The notes below the pieces were generated by a model. The model worked only from the letters and a program-made list of their open reading frames with translations. It searched no databases and was not told the origin of the DNA. From VRUE01 sp963819755 (lineage in GTDB: Bacteria > Actinomycetota > Thermoleophilia > Solirubrobacterales > 70-9): a DNA stretch of 64,000 nucleotides. The stretch covers positions 744,001 through 808,000 of the forward strand of contig CAWFXB010000001.1 of NCBI GenBank assembly GCA_963819755.1. The letters are read 5' to 3'. A program made the translations under genes and the position numbers. Within the stretch, counting starts at the first letter, position 1, and every line of letters begins with the position of its first letter. Below, piece by piece: positions 16,078 through 23,679 of this stretch.

Positions 16078-17462
16078 GGGCCCTTGGGCGCAGGCGGAGC
16101 GGTGGCAACCGCTTCGGCGATCGCCCCTTCGAGGTCGAGGCCGAAGCTATCGAGATCGGCCATCGCGTCGTAGTCGCCGACCAGGCCGAAGTCGATCTTG
16201 CCGTCGTAGGACATGATCCCAACGCAGAGCGCCTGACGGCGGGCGAGCGGGACGAGGGGGAAGATCGAGCTCATCCGGCGGCCCATCAGGTAGAGCGGGA
16301 ACTGCGGGCCGGGGACATTGGTGACGACGAGGTTGAAGAAGCGCTGGGCGGGCTGCAGGCGTGCCGCCTGGGAGGCGATCGTCGGCGGGGCGAAATCGGT
16401 CAGTTTGGTCAGCAGCTCAGCACCGACCGCCTGGCCGGAGCCCTTGAGGTCGCCCATCGTCTCGGTGATCAGGCGCAGGCGCTCGACCGGGTCCCGCGAC
16501 CAGACCGGCAGCGGCGCCATCATCGCCGAGATGCGGTTGCCGAGCGCACCGTGCTCTTCGTCGGCACGAACGCTGACCGGCACCATCGCCCGCATCTCCA
16601 ACTCGTCGGTGTCGTGACCGCGAGCCCGCAGGTAGTTGCCGAGCGCACCGGCGACGACGGAGAGCACCACGTCGTTGACCGTGCCCCCATGGGCGTTCTT
16701 GACCCGCTTGAAGTCACCGAGGTCGCCGCGGACGAAGGCGAGGCGCCGGTGCGGGCCGATCTCGACGTTGAACGGGGTGCTCGGAGCCGCGGCCGCGACC
16801 TCGATCATCTTGCCGGTGGCGCCAAGGCCGCGTAGCACCTGGCGCGGCCCGCGCAGGGCTGCACGAACGCCGCGGACGATCTCACGCGGACTGGTCGCTC
16901 GCTCGTGGAGAGCGTCAAGGAGCAGGTCGAGGTTGGTCGGCTCTGGCCGGGGCGCCCACTTGGGCGGCCGCACTGGCGGATGGTCGGGTTCCTCCTCGAG
17001 GTCGAAGAGGACGGTGGTTATGTCAACTCCGGAGACGCCGTCGACAAGCGCGTGGTGGCTCTTGCCGACGACGGCGAAGCGGTCGCCGTCGAGCCCCTCG
17101 ACCAGCCACAGCTCCCAGAGCGGCTTGGTGCGGTCGAGCTGCTGGGAGAAGATCCGCGCCGCGAGGTTACGCAGCTGCTCTTCGGAGCCCAGCGCCGGCA
17201 GCGCGGTGCGGCGCACGTGGTAGTCGAGGTTGAGGAAGGGATCGTCGACCCAGACCGGCCGGCCCTGCTCGAAAGGGACGAAGCGCAGCTTCTGGCGGAA
17301 GCGGGGGACGAGATGCAGTCGCGACTCGATCTGGTCGCGGAACTCCTCATGGGAGGGGGGTGAGCCCTCGAAGAGGATCGCCGAGGCGACGTGCATGTGC
17401 GCCCCGGCACGCTCCATATGGAGAAAGGAAGCGTCGAGCCCGGTCAGTCGATCGCCATTCAC
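16029..17462 (-). CDS. Wax ester synthase/diacylglycerol acyltransferase (WS/DGAT)
   Basis: A 477-residue acyltransferase that would esterify diacylglycerol or fatty alcohols with acyl-CoA to form storage lipids. The catalytic HHxxxDG motif is H136-H-A-L-V-D-G142. The N-terminal signature (MNGDRLTGLDASFLHME) and the C-terminal NVPGPQFPLYLMGR block are typical of actinobacterial WS/DGAT. It overlaps the metalloprotease gene tail to tail by 49 bases. Together with the SCPx thiolase and the acyl-CoA synthetase end elsewhere in the window it fits a lipid-storing actinobacterium. Confidence 0.9.
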   Translation of the reverse strand: MNGDRLTGLDASFLHMERAGAHMHVASAILFEGSPPSHEEFRDQIESRLHLVPRFRQKLRFVPFEQGRPVWVDDPFLNLDYHVRRTALPALGSEEQLRNLAARIFSQQLDRTKPLWELWLVEGLDGDRFAVVGKSHHALVDGVSGVDITTVLFDLEEEPDHPPVRPPKWAPRPEPTNLDLLLDALHERATSPREIVRGVRAALRGPRQVLRGLGATGKMIEVAAAAPSTPFNVEIGPHRRLAFVRGDLGDFKRVKNAHGGTVNDVVLSVVAGALGNYLRARGHDTDELEMRAMVPVSVRADEEHGALGNRISAMMAPLPVWSRDPVERLRLITETMGDLKGSGQAVGAELLTKLTDFAPPTIASQAARLQPAQRFFNLVVTNVPGPQFPLYLMGRRMSSIFPLVPLARRQALCVGIMSYDGKIDFGLVGDYDAMADLDSFGLDLEGAIAEAVATAPPAPKGPQGELARTRNGAVSVK

Positions 17463-17492
17463 CGCTCCATCTTGGCAGACCCGAGCGGGAGT

Positions 17493-18545
17493 TCAATCGG
17501 AAACCGTGAGCTGAAGCTGCGCCTCCTCGGGCGCCGGCTCCGTCGCAGCATCGTCACCGGAAAAGCCGGCAACGCGAACGCCGAGCAGCCGTACCGGACG
17601 GGGCGGGGCGTAGGCACGCAGCAGGTCCAGGGCGACCGGGGCGACGACCGCGGGATCGTTGGTTGGCGCCTCGACGGTGTGGGCGCGGGTGACGTTGGTC
17701 CAGTCGTCGAGGCGGACCTTGATTCCGATCGTCCGGCCCTCGAGGTCACGTGCGCGCAGCCGCCGGCAAAGCTCCCTGGCAAGCGAGGCGACGTGCCCCG
17801 CCATCTCCTCCTGGTCGGCGACGTCGACGTCGAACGTCGTCTCGGCCGACTGTGACCTGATCTCGCGGACGACGGAGATCGGCGTCTCGTCTTCGAAGCG
17901 CGCCCGGGCGGGAAGCCAGCGGCCCATGCGCGGCCCGAAGGCCCGCTCCAGCACGACCGGATCGTGGGCGCGCAGCTCGGCGAGGCTGCGGATGCCCATC
18001 TTCTCCAGCTTGAGCACGGTTTTCGGACCGATCCCCGGAACTAGGCCCGGGGGATGGCCCGCAAAGCGCTCCAATGCTTCGGCACGGGTGAGGACGACCA
18101 GGCCGGCGGGCTTACCGAGCTCGCTGACGATCTTGGCCAGCAGGCGGTTCTCGGAGATGCCGACCGAGCAGGTCAGGCCCAGCTCCTCGCGGATCCCGGT
18201 GGCGATCCGTCGCATCGTCGCCTTCGGGGAGAAGAGCCCGGTCAGGTCGAGGTAGGCCTCGTCGAGCCCGACGACCTCGACCGTCTCCGCATTGGCGCGC
18301 AAGATCGCCATCACCTGTCCCGAGGCCTCGCGATAGGCGGTGAAATCCGGTGAAAGGTAGACGGCATCGGGCAACCGCCTCCGGGCGACCGCGGCCGGCA
18401 TCGCCGAGTGGATCCCGGCCAGCTTGCGCGCCTCATAGCTGGCCGTGGTCACGACCGCCCGCGGCCCGGAACCGCAGACCACGACCGGCTTCCCCTTCAG
18501 CTCCGGTCGCCGCCGCAACTCGACAGACGCGTAGAAGGCGTCCAT
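17493..18545 (-). CDS. dinB: DNA polymerase IV (Y family), start codon problematic
   Basis: Translesion polymerase. The palm has GLDEAYLDLTG (the Asp-Glu pair) and CSVGISENRLLAK; the helix-hairpin-helix PGIGPKTVLKLEKMG and little-finger domain follow. The first canonical start, ATG 18545, yields MDAFYASVEL. The catalytic Asp equivalent to E. coli D8, however, is the codon immediately before it (AHLD-MD). The open frame continues upstream as RRTIAHLD without any ATG, GTG or TTG before a stop. The real start is therefore probably a rare codon such as ATC near 18578, or the sequence has an error. No recognisable LexA box lies in the short gap to the divergent cupin gene. Confidence 0.88.
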   Translation of the reverse strand: MDAFYASVELRRRPELKGKPVVVCGSGPRAVVTTASYEARKLAGIHSAMPAAVARRRLPDAVYLSPDFTAYREASGQVMAILRANAETVEVVGLDEAYLDLTGLFSPKATMRRIATGIREELGLTCSVGISENRLLAKIVSELGKPAGLVVLTRAEALERFAGHPPGLVPGIGPKTVLKLEKMGIRSLAELRAHDPVVLERAFGPRMGRWLPARARFEDETPISVVREIRSQSAETTFDVDVADQEEMAGHVASLARELCRRLRARDLEGRTIGIKVRLDDWTNVTRAHTVEAPTNDPAVVAPVALDLLRAYAPPRPVRLLGVRVAGFSGDDAATEPAPEEAQLQLTVSD

Positions 18546-18613
18546 GTCAAGGTGCGCGATTGTGCGTCGATCGGCGATGAATACGATCGTAGGACGAGGG
18601 TAGGATCGAACCG

Positions 18614-19030
18614 ATGGCAGACGTAACCCACACGAAGATCGCCGACATCGAGGCGATCGACGGCGTCCTCGAAGGCATCCGGTTCCACAAAGCCGCCGCC
18701 GGGCTCGGCGTCAGCGCCTTCGGGATCTCGATCATCGACCTCGCGCCGGGCGCCAACGACTACCCCGAGCACGACCACGACGAGGACGGCCTGGGCGGCC
18801 AGATGTTCGCCAAACGCCCCCAACAGCTCGGCCAGGAGGAGGTCTACGCGGCCCTCGAGGGCTCGGGCACCCTCGAAGCCGACGGGGAGCAGTACCCGAT
18901 CGACGCCGACCACATCGCCCGCGTCGGCCCCGAGGTAAAGCGCAAGGTCACCCCGGGCCCCGGGGGCATTCGCCTCCTCGTCATCGGCGCCACGCCCGGC
19001 GAGCCCTACGAGACCGGCGGCACGCTCTAA
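18614..19030 (+). CDS. Cupin-domain protein
   Basis: A 138-residue single-domain cupin. The first motif region contains PEHDHDEDGLGG (His-rich metal-binding strand) and is followed by EEVYAALEGSGTLEADGE and a second motif IDADHIARVGPEVKRKV. Metal-binding histidines (about H56 and H58) and the Glu of EEVY support a metal site. A GGATCG stretch lies upstream of ATG 18614. Enzyme or sensor role cannot be told. It is the last ordinary gene before the low-GC insertion. Confidence 0.75.
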   Translation: MADVTHTKIADIEAIDGVLEGIRFHKAAAGLGVSAFGISIIDLAPGANDYPEHDHDEDGLGGQMFAKRPQQLGQEEVYAALEGSGTLEADGEQYPIDADHIARVGPEVKRKVTPGPGGIRLLVIGATPGEPYETGGTL

Positions 19031-19199
19031 GGGCTCCATTTAAAGCCGAATTTGCGGATATACGGCTGGCATTTCACGTCCGACCCTCGGGAAATCATGG
19101 AGACGTATCAAGGAATAGCTGAGGTAGCACAAGCGCTTTGAGTAGCTCTAACAAGCGTGTGGAGATGGATCTCGGGCTTCGGATCTAAATTGGAGACGG

Positions 19200-20270
19200 C
19201 TGCAAAAAAGAACCGTCCTTGTCCTCGGCGCTGGTGCAAGTGTCTCGGAGGCGCTTGGGTTCCGTCCAACTCGAACTCGAGACCACCCGCCACTTGATGC
19301 AACGTTTTTCCGACGTACGCGAAAACATGCCCCACAGAATCTTCTTGATCGAGTTGTCGAGCAGGCGCAGGGCCTCGGACAGCCAGATCTTTTCCGGGAT
19401 GATCCACCAATAAGCCTTGAGCAGCACCTTGGACGCGTTTACTTTGAGATGCGTAGCGGGGGAACTACTGCGTCGAAGGAGGCCTACTTTGACCTCGTCC
19501 AGCTTTATCAGACTGAGCTTCTGAAAACGACGAACTGGATGATTGGCCGTCGAGGCGGTCTTAAAAAGCTAATAACCGCGGAGCTTCAGCTCGGTAATGT
19601 TTTATCTATCTTGACTTTTAATCACGACCTCCTCGTAGAGAACGCACTTTCGCTCTTGCCGGTAAAACGTAACCCTGGACGCTGGTGTATCGATCACGCA
19701 TACGGACTGGGGTCAATCGACCATATTGCCTCAGCGGCTGAGGAATTTGACGGAGAGTGCCCGGGTGGTTTGGAACAACACGTTCCGGTAAGAAAGCTTC
19801 ACGGATCGTTAAATTGGGTTTTCCGGACCCGGGACCCATATCCACCGAAAGATGTTGGAAGAGGACGACGTAAGCTGTTCCTGTGGACCAATAAGACTCT
19901 CCCGGTCAGAACGGGAGTCAAGCTACGCTCCGCAAGAGGGCGTGATTGGTATCTATGGCCATTAGTAGTACCACCCATCTACGAAAAGCACGGCCTGATT
20001 CGACATGAGCTTGAGCGCGTCTGGCGCGCCGCAACCGAAGAAATTGCCCATGCCGACAAGGTCATTTTTTGGGGGTACTCCTTTCCACAGGCCGATCTAC
20101 ACGCTCGATATTTTTTCGAGAGTGCTGCAAACACCAATGACTCCCTACGAAGACCTGTCTTGATTAACCCGGACCCGGCATCCGAGTCCGCTCTGTGGGA
20201 AGTCCTTCGACCCGGGAGCGTGCGCCACCACAGGCACATTGGAGAGTGTCTCGACCTTGACTACGTCTAG
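19200..20270 (+). CDS. SIR2-like family protein (putative NADase or deacylase), non-canonical start
   Basis: Reading the frame upstream of the first ATG (19449) reveals the missing Rossmann start of a SIR2 domain: RTVLVLGAGASVSEALG. With CTG 19200 as start the protein has 356 residues: GAGAS at 10-14, the TFNHD motif at about 139-143, KLHGS with the catalytic-type His at about 201, and FWGYSFPQAD at about 291-299. These are the NAD-binding and catalytic marks of the SIR2_2 group, many of which act in anti-phage defence by NAD hydrolysis. No ATG, GTG or TTG occurs in frame before the GAGAS motif. GGAGA sits 3 bases before CTG 19200. Low GC and location in the accessory insertion point to transfer. 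Confidence 0.7.
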   Translation: MQKRTVLVLGAGASVSEALGFRPTRTRDHPPLDATFFRRTRKHAPQNLLDRVVEQAQGLGQPDLFRDDPPISLEQHLGRVYFEMRSGGTTASKEAYFDLVQLYQTELLKTTNWMIGRRGGLKKLITAELQLGNVLSILTFNHDLLVENALSLLPVKRNPGRWCIDHAYGLGSIDHIASAAEEFDGECPGGLEQHVPVRKLHGSLNWVFRTRDPYPPKDVGRGRRKLFLWTNKTLPVRTGVKLRSARGRDWYLWPLVVPPIYEKHGLIRHELERVWRAATEEIAHADKVIFWGYSFPQADLHARYFFESAANTNDSLRRPVLINPDPASESALWEVLRPGSVRHHRHIGECLDLDYV

Positions 20271-20305
20271 TCCAAAGCGGGAACCTCCAACGGTAGGATG
20301 TGGTG

Positions 20306-20584
20306 ATGGCTTCACCTGAGGCAAAGAACCTGGAGGTGATCTCCAAGGCGATCGATCAGCACAACCGGAACTGCCCGTTCCCGGCAGCGGAAGTGCGGAT
20401 GAATCCCTTCGAGATCGAACGGCTGGGCTGGGAGGAGATCCGCGGGTTGCCGGTCGTGCCGGACTCGGCGATCGGCACGGGCCGCTTCCGCATCGTCTGC
20501 TCACAGGAACTCGACGACACCGGCCTCGAAGAGACCGAGGCGATCGGCCGTGAACTTGAGACGGTCGCTCCAACCAACAACTGA
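20306..20584 (+). CDS. 92-residue orphan protein in the SIR2/DUF3800 insertion
   Basis: Starts at ATG 20306 (GTG codons at 20300 and 20303 are also in frame) with AGGA at 20295-20298. It lies 35 bases after the SIR2-like gene and is followed by an intrinsic terminator, so it may be the last gene of that transcript. The sequence is soluble and mixed (MASPEAKNLEVISKAIDQHN, then NPFEIERLGWEEI and GTGRFRIVC), with two Cys. GC content is higher than in the SIR2 gene. No family recognised. It could be a partner or immunity protein of the SIR2-like gene or an unrelated cargo gene. Confidence 0.5.
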   Translation: MASPEAKNLEVISKAIDQHNRNCPFPAAEVRMNPFEIERLGWEEIRGLPVVPDSAIGTGRFRIVCSQELDDTGLEETEAIGRELETVAPTNN

Positions 20585-20617
20585 TGCGATATGTTGTCTG
20601 AGTCGCCCCGGTCCCGC

Positions 20618-20660
20618 CTCCGGCTCCTATGAGTCATGCGGCCGGAGCCTTAGTTTTTTT
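20618..20660 (+). terminator. Intrinsic terminator after the 92-residue orphan
   Basis: CTCCGGC at 20618-20624 pairs with GCCGGAG at 20641-20647, and a run of T (20654-20660) follows after CCTTAG. The loop contains a small CTC/GAG stem. It lies 34 bases past the stop at 20584 and just before the hairpin element next to the DUF3800 gene. Confidence 0.75.
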
Positions 20661-20662
20661 GG

Positions 20663-20703
20663 GCTGTCCACAGGAGGACAGCACGCCTGCTGATAAAGCA
20701 TCC
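20663..20703. ncRNA. Hairpin element copy 2, downstream side of the DUF3800 gene
   Basis: GCTGTCC 20663-20669 pairs with GGACAGC 20676-20682. A second stem TGCT 20688-20691 with AGCA 20697-20700 follows, then ATCC. The order (7-bp stem, A, second hairpin, ATCC) and stem sequence match the element on the other side of the DUF3800 gene (21543-21601), with one compensatory base-pair change. Candidate structured RNA or cassette end; transcription strand unknown. Confidence 0.45.
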
Positions 20704-20714
20704 ACGCGAGGGCG

Positions 20715-21473
20715 CTAGAAGTCGCGAAGAAAGGCTAGGGGCTTACCAGGGTTGGATACATTGGCCGGGAAGGTCTTGAGTCCATAGGACGTGATGCTTG
20801 CACCTGCTCGACGGTAGAGCTTTGGGCCGAGTTCGTGGAGATATCGCGGCTCTGTGTTGCCAAACCGATCCGGCTCGATCGCTCGAAACAACGCTGACGC
20901 AGTGATATCGGCGAGCTGGAGCAGTTCAACGGCCCTCGGCCCGTCAATGCGAAAAGGATGGCCTTCGAAGACTGACCAGCGGATATCGACTCCGCTCGAC
21001 GCTTCGAGCGCTATTCGATAGTCGTGGAGCTTGCGCGGCCTGAATCCCTTCAGTTGACTGAACGTCATAACCGCTTCATCGCCGCCCTCTTCATCGACGC
21101 ACCGGGAAATTCGTCCGAGCAGCAACCGTAGGGCCCAGAGGTAAATCGGATTAGGCCGTGCGACACCGGCGACTTCACGGACGGCATACGGCTGCCCAAT
21201 CAGGTCCTTGTGGATCACCACGTTGGCGATTGCGGCAAGACAAGAGTTCGCCACGTCCTGAACCGCCTTTAGCCGCTTGGAATGGCTGAACTTGACGAAA
21301 TGCAAGGCATGCTTGGGGCGCCGGCCCAACGACGATCGAAGACCTGCGAGCTCCGAACGCAACTGGGCGTCGTTCTCGTCGCAGACGATCACCGCCGATA
21401 CGACGAAATATCGAGAGGATCTGGGAGAAAAGCCAAGATCTCCCGCCTCGTCCACATAGGCGCGATACAGCAC
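20715..21473 (-). CDS. DUF3800 domain protein (RNase H-like fold)
   Basis: A 252-residue protein from GTG 21473. The N-terminal YVDEAGDLGF (D8, E9, D12) and the C-terminal ELLQLADITASALFRA are the two hallmark motifs of DUF3800, a family predicted to have an RNase H-like fold and found widely in phages, mobile elements and near defence genes. Biochemical function is not established. Several candidate structured RNA classes described by comparative genomics are named for association with DUF3800 genes. Here related hairpin elements lie on both sides, so a gene-RNA unit is plausible. Composition is lower in GC than the core genes. Confidence 0.8.
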   Translation of the reverse strand: MLYRAYVDEAGDLGFSPRSSRYFVVSAVIVCDENDAQLRSELAGLRSSLGRRPKHALHFVKFSHSKRLKAVQDVANSCLAAIANVVIHKDLIGQPYAVREVAGVARPNPIYLWALRLLLGRISRCVDEEGGDEAVMTFSQLKGFRPRKLHDYRIALEASSGVDIRWSVFEGHPFRIDGPRAVELLQLADITASALFRAIEPDRFGNTEPRYLHELGPKLYRRAGASITSYGLKTFPANVSNPGKPLAFLRDF

Positions 21474-21542
21474 GTCCGTCCCTGCCTTCCCCTGTGAGCC
21501 CTGCCAATCGACGAGGAAGGGATGGACCGGGGCCGCCTATAG

Positions 21543-21601
21543 CCGCTTATTTCAGCGGATGCTGCCCGTGAGGGCAGCAGGCGGGTATCCCGCGACCATC
21601 C
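21543..21601. ncRNA. Hairpin element copy 1, upstream side of the DUF3800 gene
   Basis: Three tight hairpins are packed in 59 bases. CCGCT 21543-21547 pairs with AGCGG 21554-21558. TGCTGCCC 21560-21567 pairs with GGGCAGCA 21572-21579 around a GTGA tetraloop, of GNRA type on the plus strand. GCGGG 21581-21585 pairs with CCCGC 21589-21593. GGATG 21557-21561 could also close a three-way junction with CATCC 21597-21601, competing with the outer pairs of the first two stems. It lies 70 to 128 bases upstream of the DUF3800 start. Candidate structured RNA. Confidence 0.5.
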
Positions 21602-21688
21602 TTTCCTAAGTATCGCATATTAGAGGATGTTTCGGACAGAACATTGCGGTTTATGCGGCACCGCCTGGAGTGCCGGCCTAGCGCGGCC

Positions 21689-22477
21689 TCAGACCGAGTT
21701 CCAGAAGTCGAGGCCGCTTTCGCTCAACAGGCGTTGGGCTTCGATATTGAGCTGGGTCAGTTCGCCGGTCCAGATCAGGATGCCCATCGCTATGAGAATC
21801 ACCCCGCCGGTGGCGACTATCGCCTGGTAGTGGCGCTTGACCACGGCGAAGGCGGTGGTCATGCGGGAGAAGGCGACCGCGGTGAGGATGAACGGGATCG
21901 CCAGGCCGGCCGAGTAGACCGCGAGGAGGAGGGCGCCGTGGGCGGCCGAGCCCGACAGCGAGGCGGCGGAGAGGATTGCGCCGAGGGTTGGACCAATGCA
22001 TGGGGTCCAGGCGATCGCGAAAGCGGCACCGGCGACGATCGGGCCGCCCTTGCCGGCGCGCTCGAGCAGGCCGTCGACATGCCACTCGCGATTGAGCCGG
22101 GTGATGAAGAGAGAGGCGACGAAGAGCACGCCCATGGCGATGATCAACGCGGCCGAGATCTTGGTCAGCAGCTGCTTGTGATCCTGCAGGGTCGCGCCGA
22201 GGCCGGTGGCGGTAAGTCCGAGCAGGATGAAGATCGCCGAGAAGCTGGCGACGAAGAGCAGGCTCGGCCCCAGCACGCGGCGCCAGCCGGCGCTCTCGAG
22301 CTCGGAAGCCGACACTCCGCTTACCGCCGAGAGGTAGCCGGGAACCAGCGGCAGTACGCAGGGGGAGAGGAAGGACACGATGCCCGCCGCGAGGGCGGCG
22401 AGGATGCCTACGCCCGCGGTCGGATCGGTGCTCAGCTCGGCGACGATCACGACCCTCCAGGATACTCGGGCAGCCAT
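21689..22477 (-). CDS. ccdA: Cytochrome c biogenesis protein CcdA-like thiol transporter
   Basis: A 262-residue membrane protein with about six helices. The paired cysteine motifs of the CcdA/DsbD core are present (FLSPCVLPLVPGY and AIAWTPCIGPTLG). It would carry electrons from cytoplasmic thioredoxin across the membrane to extracytoplasmic thiols, for example for cytochrome c maturation. Start is taken as ATG 22477; a later in-frame GTG is possible. It borders the accessory insertion and is divergent from the FUSC-type gene. Confidence 0.88.
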   Translation of the reverse strand: MAARVSWRVVIVAELSTDPTAGVGILAALAAGIVSFLSPCVLPLVPGYLSAVSGVSASELESAGWRRVLGPSLLFVASFSAIFILLGLTATGLGATLQDHKQLLTKISAALIIAMGVLFVASLFITRLNREWHVDGLLERAGKGGPIVAGAAFAIAWTPCIGPTLGAILSAASLSGSAAHGALLLAVYSAGLAIPFILTAVAFSRMTTAFAVVKRHYQAIVATGGVILIAMGILIWTGELTQLNIEAQRLLSESGLDFWNSV

Positions 22478-22505
22478 CCAGCTTCGCGCTTAGACTCGGC
22501 GCACG

Positions 22506-23621
22506 CTGGCCGAGCGCTCGACATCGCCACTGTTCAACGCCGCCGGCAGGGCTCGCTGGCTGCGTGCCTCGCCGCTGTTCGCGTTTGGTCCGAGCGCCGC
22601 CGGGCCGGCGCTTCGCCGCGGCGCCCTTGTCGCGATCCCCGTCGGCGCGGCATTGCTGTTCGAGCTGGGGACGGGCGCAGAGAGCAAGGGGGCAGTCGCG
22701 ACGGGCGCCCTGTTCGTCGGCTTCCCCGGCCTCGATGCGCCAGCCCGGACGCGAGCCGCATGGCAGGCGGCCGTCACCCCGTTCGTCGGGCTCGCGGCAG
22801 CGCTGGGCGTGCTCACCGGGCCCTCGGCTGCGCTGTCCGTTGCCGTGATGCTGCTCGTGGGAGCGGCGGCCGGCTACTGCTTTGCCGTCTCGCTGCGGTT
22901 CTCGATCGCCGGGCTCTCCGTGGCGCTGGCCCTGGTCGTCTCCCAGGGTCTCGGAGTCCCCGCTTCGCACACGCTCGACGCGCTGCTCTTCACCGCCCTG
23001 GGCGGGCTGCTCCAAGCCGCCTTCTCGCTCTGCGTGTTCGCCGCCGGCGATCGCGAAGAGGAGGGGGGAGGCGCAGGGTGGGACACCCGGGCCGCGCTGC
23101 AGGCCCTGTCCACCAACCTGACCCTGCGCTCCAGCAGCGCCCGCCATGCGCTGCGCTTCGGCTCTGCCCTCGCCGCCGGCGTCGCCGTCTACTGGGTGTT
23201 GGGGATGCACGAGCACGGCTTCTGGATCCCCCTCACCATCCTCTTCGTCCTGCGGCCCGAAGAGGGGGAGACCTTCCACCGCCTGATCCTGCGCGCGGTC
23301 GGCACCGCGATCGGGCTCGTCGTCGCTACCGCGCTCTCGTTCTGGCTCAACGACGACGGCGTCGCCCTCGCCATCGCCCTGGCCATCGCCACCGCCTTTG
23401 CCTACGGCCTGCTCACCGTCCAGTACGCGCTGTTCACCGCCGCGATCACCACCTACGCCGTCCTGCTTGCCGACACCCTGGGCGAGCCGGCATTGCACGC
23501 GGCGGGCCAGCGTGCAATCGCGACCGCGATCGGTATCGCCATCGCTGGCGCAGCCTTCCTGCTGTGGTCGAATCCGGGAGAACGGACGAAGCCACTCGCG
23601 CCGCCAGACGCGGCCCGGTAG
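22506..23621 (+). CDS. FUSC-family membrane protein (putative exporter), start uncertain
   Basis: The protein has two blocks of membrane helices separated by a hydrophilic region, the FUSC (fusaric-acid-resistance/YccS-like) layout; the second block (HALRFGSALAAGVAVYW, WIPLTILFVLRPEEGETF) is the family core. The first canonical start is TTG 22653, but that would cut into the first helix. In-frame homologous-looking sequence (PALRRGALVAIPVGA) continues upstream to a stop at 22491 with no ATG, GTG or TTG. CTG 22506 is the best candidate. Probable role is efflux of aromatic or other organic acids, known only from family membership. Confidence 0.75.
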   Translation: MAERSTSPLFNAAGRARWLRASPLFAFGPSAAGPALRRGALVAIPVGAALLFELGTGAESKGAVATGALFVGFPGLDAPARTRAAWQAAVTPFVGLAAALGVLTGPSAALSVAVMLLVGAAAGYCFAVSLRFSIAGLSVALALVVSQGLGVPASHTLDALLFTALGGLLQAAFSLCVFAAGDREEEGGGAGWDTRAALQALSTNLTLRSSSARHALRFGSALAAGVAVYWVLGMHEHGFWIPLTILFVLRPEEGETFHRLILRAVGTAIGLVVATALSFWLNDDGVALAIALAIATAFAYGLLTVQYALFTAAITTYAVLLADTLGEPALHAAGQRAIATAIGIAIAGAAFLLWSNPGERTKPLAPPDAAR

Positions 23622-23679
23622 ATTTCTTGGCCAGCCAGCCAATTTGCCGCGCGCCCGCGGCTCAGAACAGGAGCAGACT

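Larger units (their letters stand above)
19031..21688. other. Low-GC accessory insertion (SIR2-like, orphan, DUF3800)
   Basis: Between the cupin gene and ccdA the base composition drops visibly, with AT-rich stretches around 19560-19620 and 20095-20115, and the gene types change to those typical of accessory islands. It holds a SIR2-like gene, a 92-residue orphan with its own terminator, and a DUF3800 gene flanked by related hairpins. There is no integrase, transposase or tRNA at either edge. The first 169 bases (19031-19199) contain no convincing gene, only a 14-codon frame at 19097. Confidence 0.55.

Noticed and set aside
18546..18613. LexA/SOS box before dinB
   Set aside because: No palindrome of the actinobacterial CGAAC-N4-GTTCG type could be read here or upstream of recA.
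19449..20270. SIR2-like gene starting at ATG 19449
   Set aside because: This removes the GAGAS motif, which is clearly encoded in frame just upstream.
21543..21601. attC or integron recombination site
   Set aside because: No integrase, no conserved core sites; a hairpin repeat or RNA beside DUF3800 explains it better.
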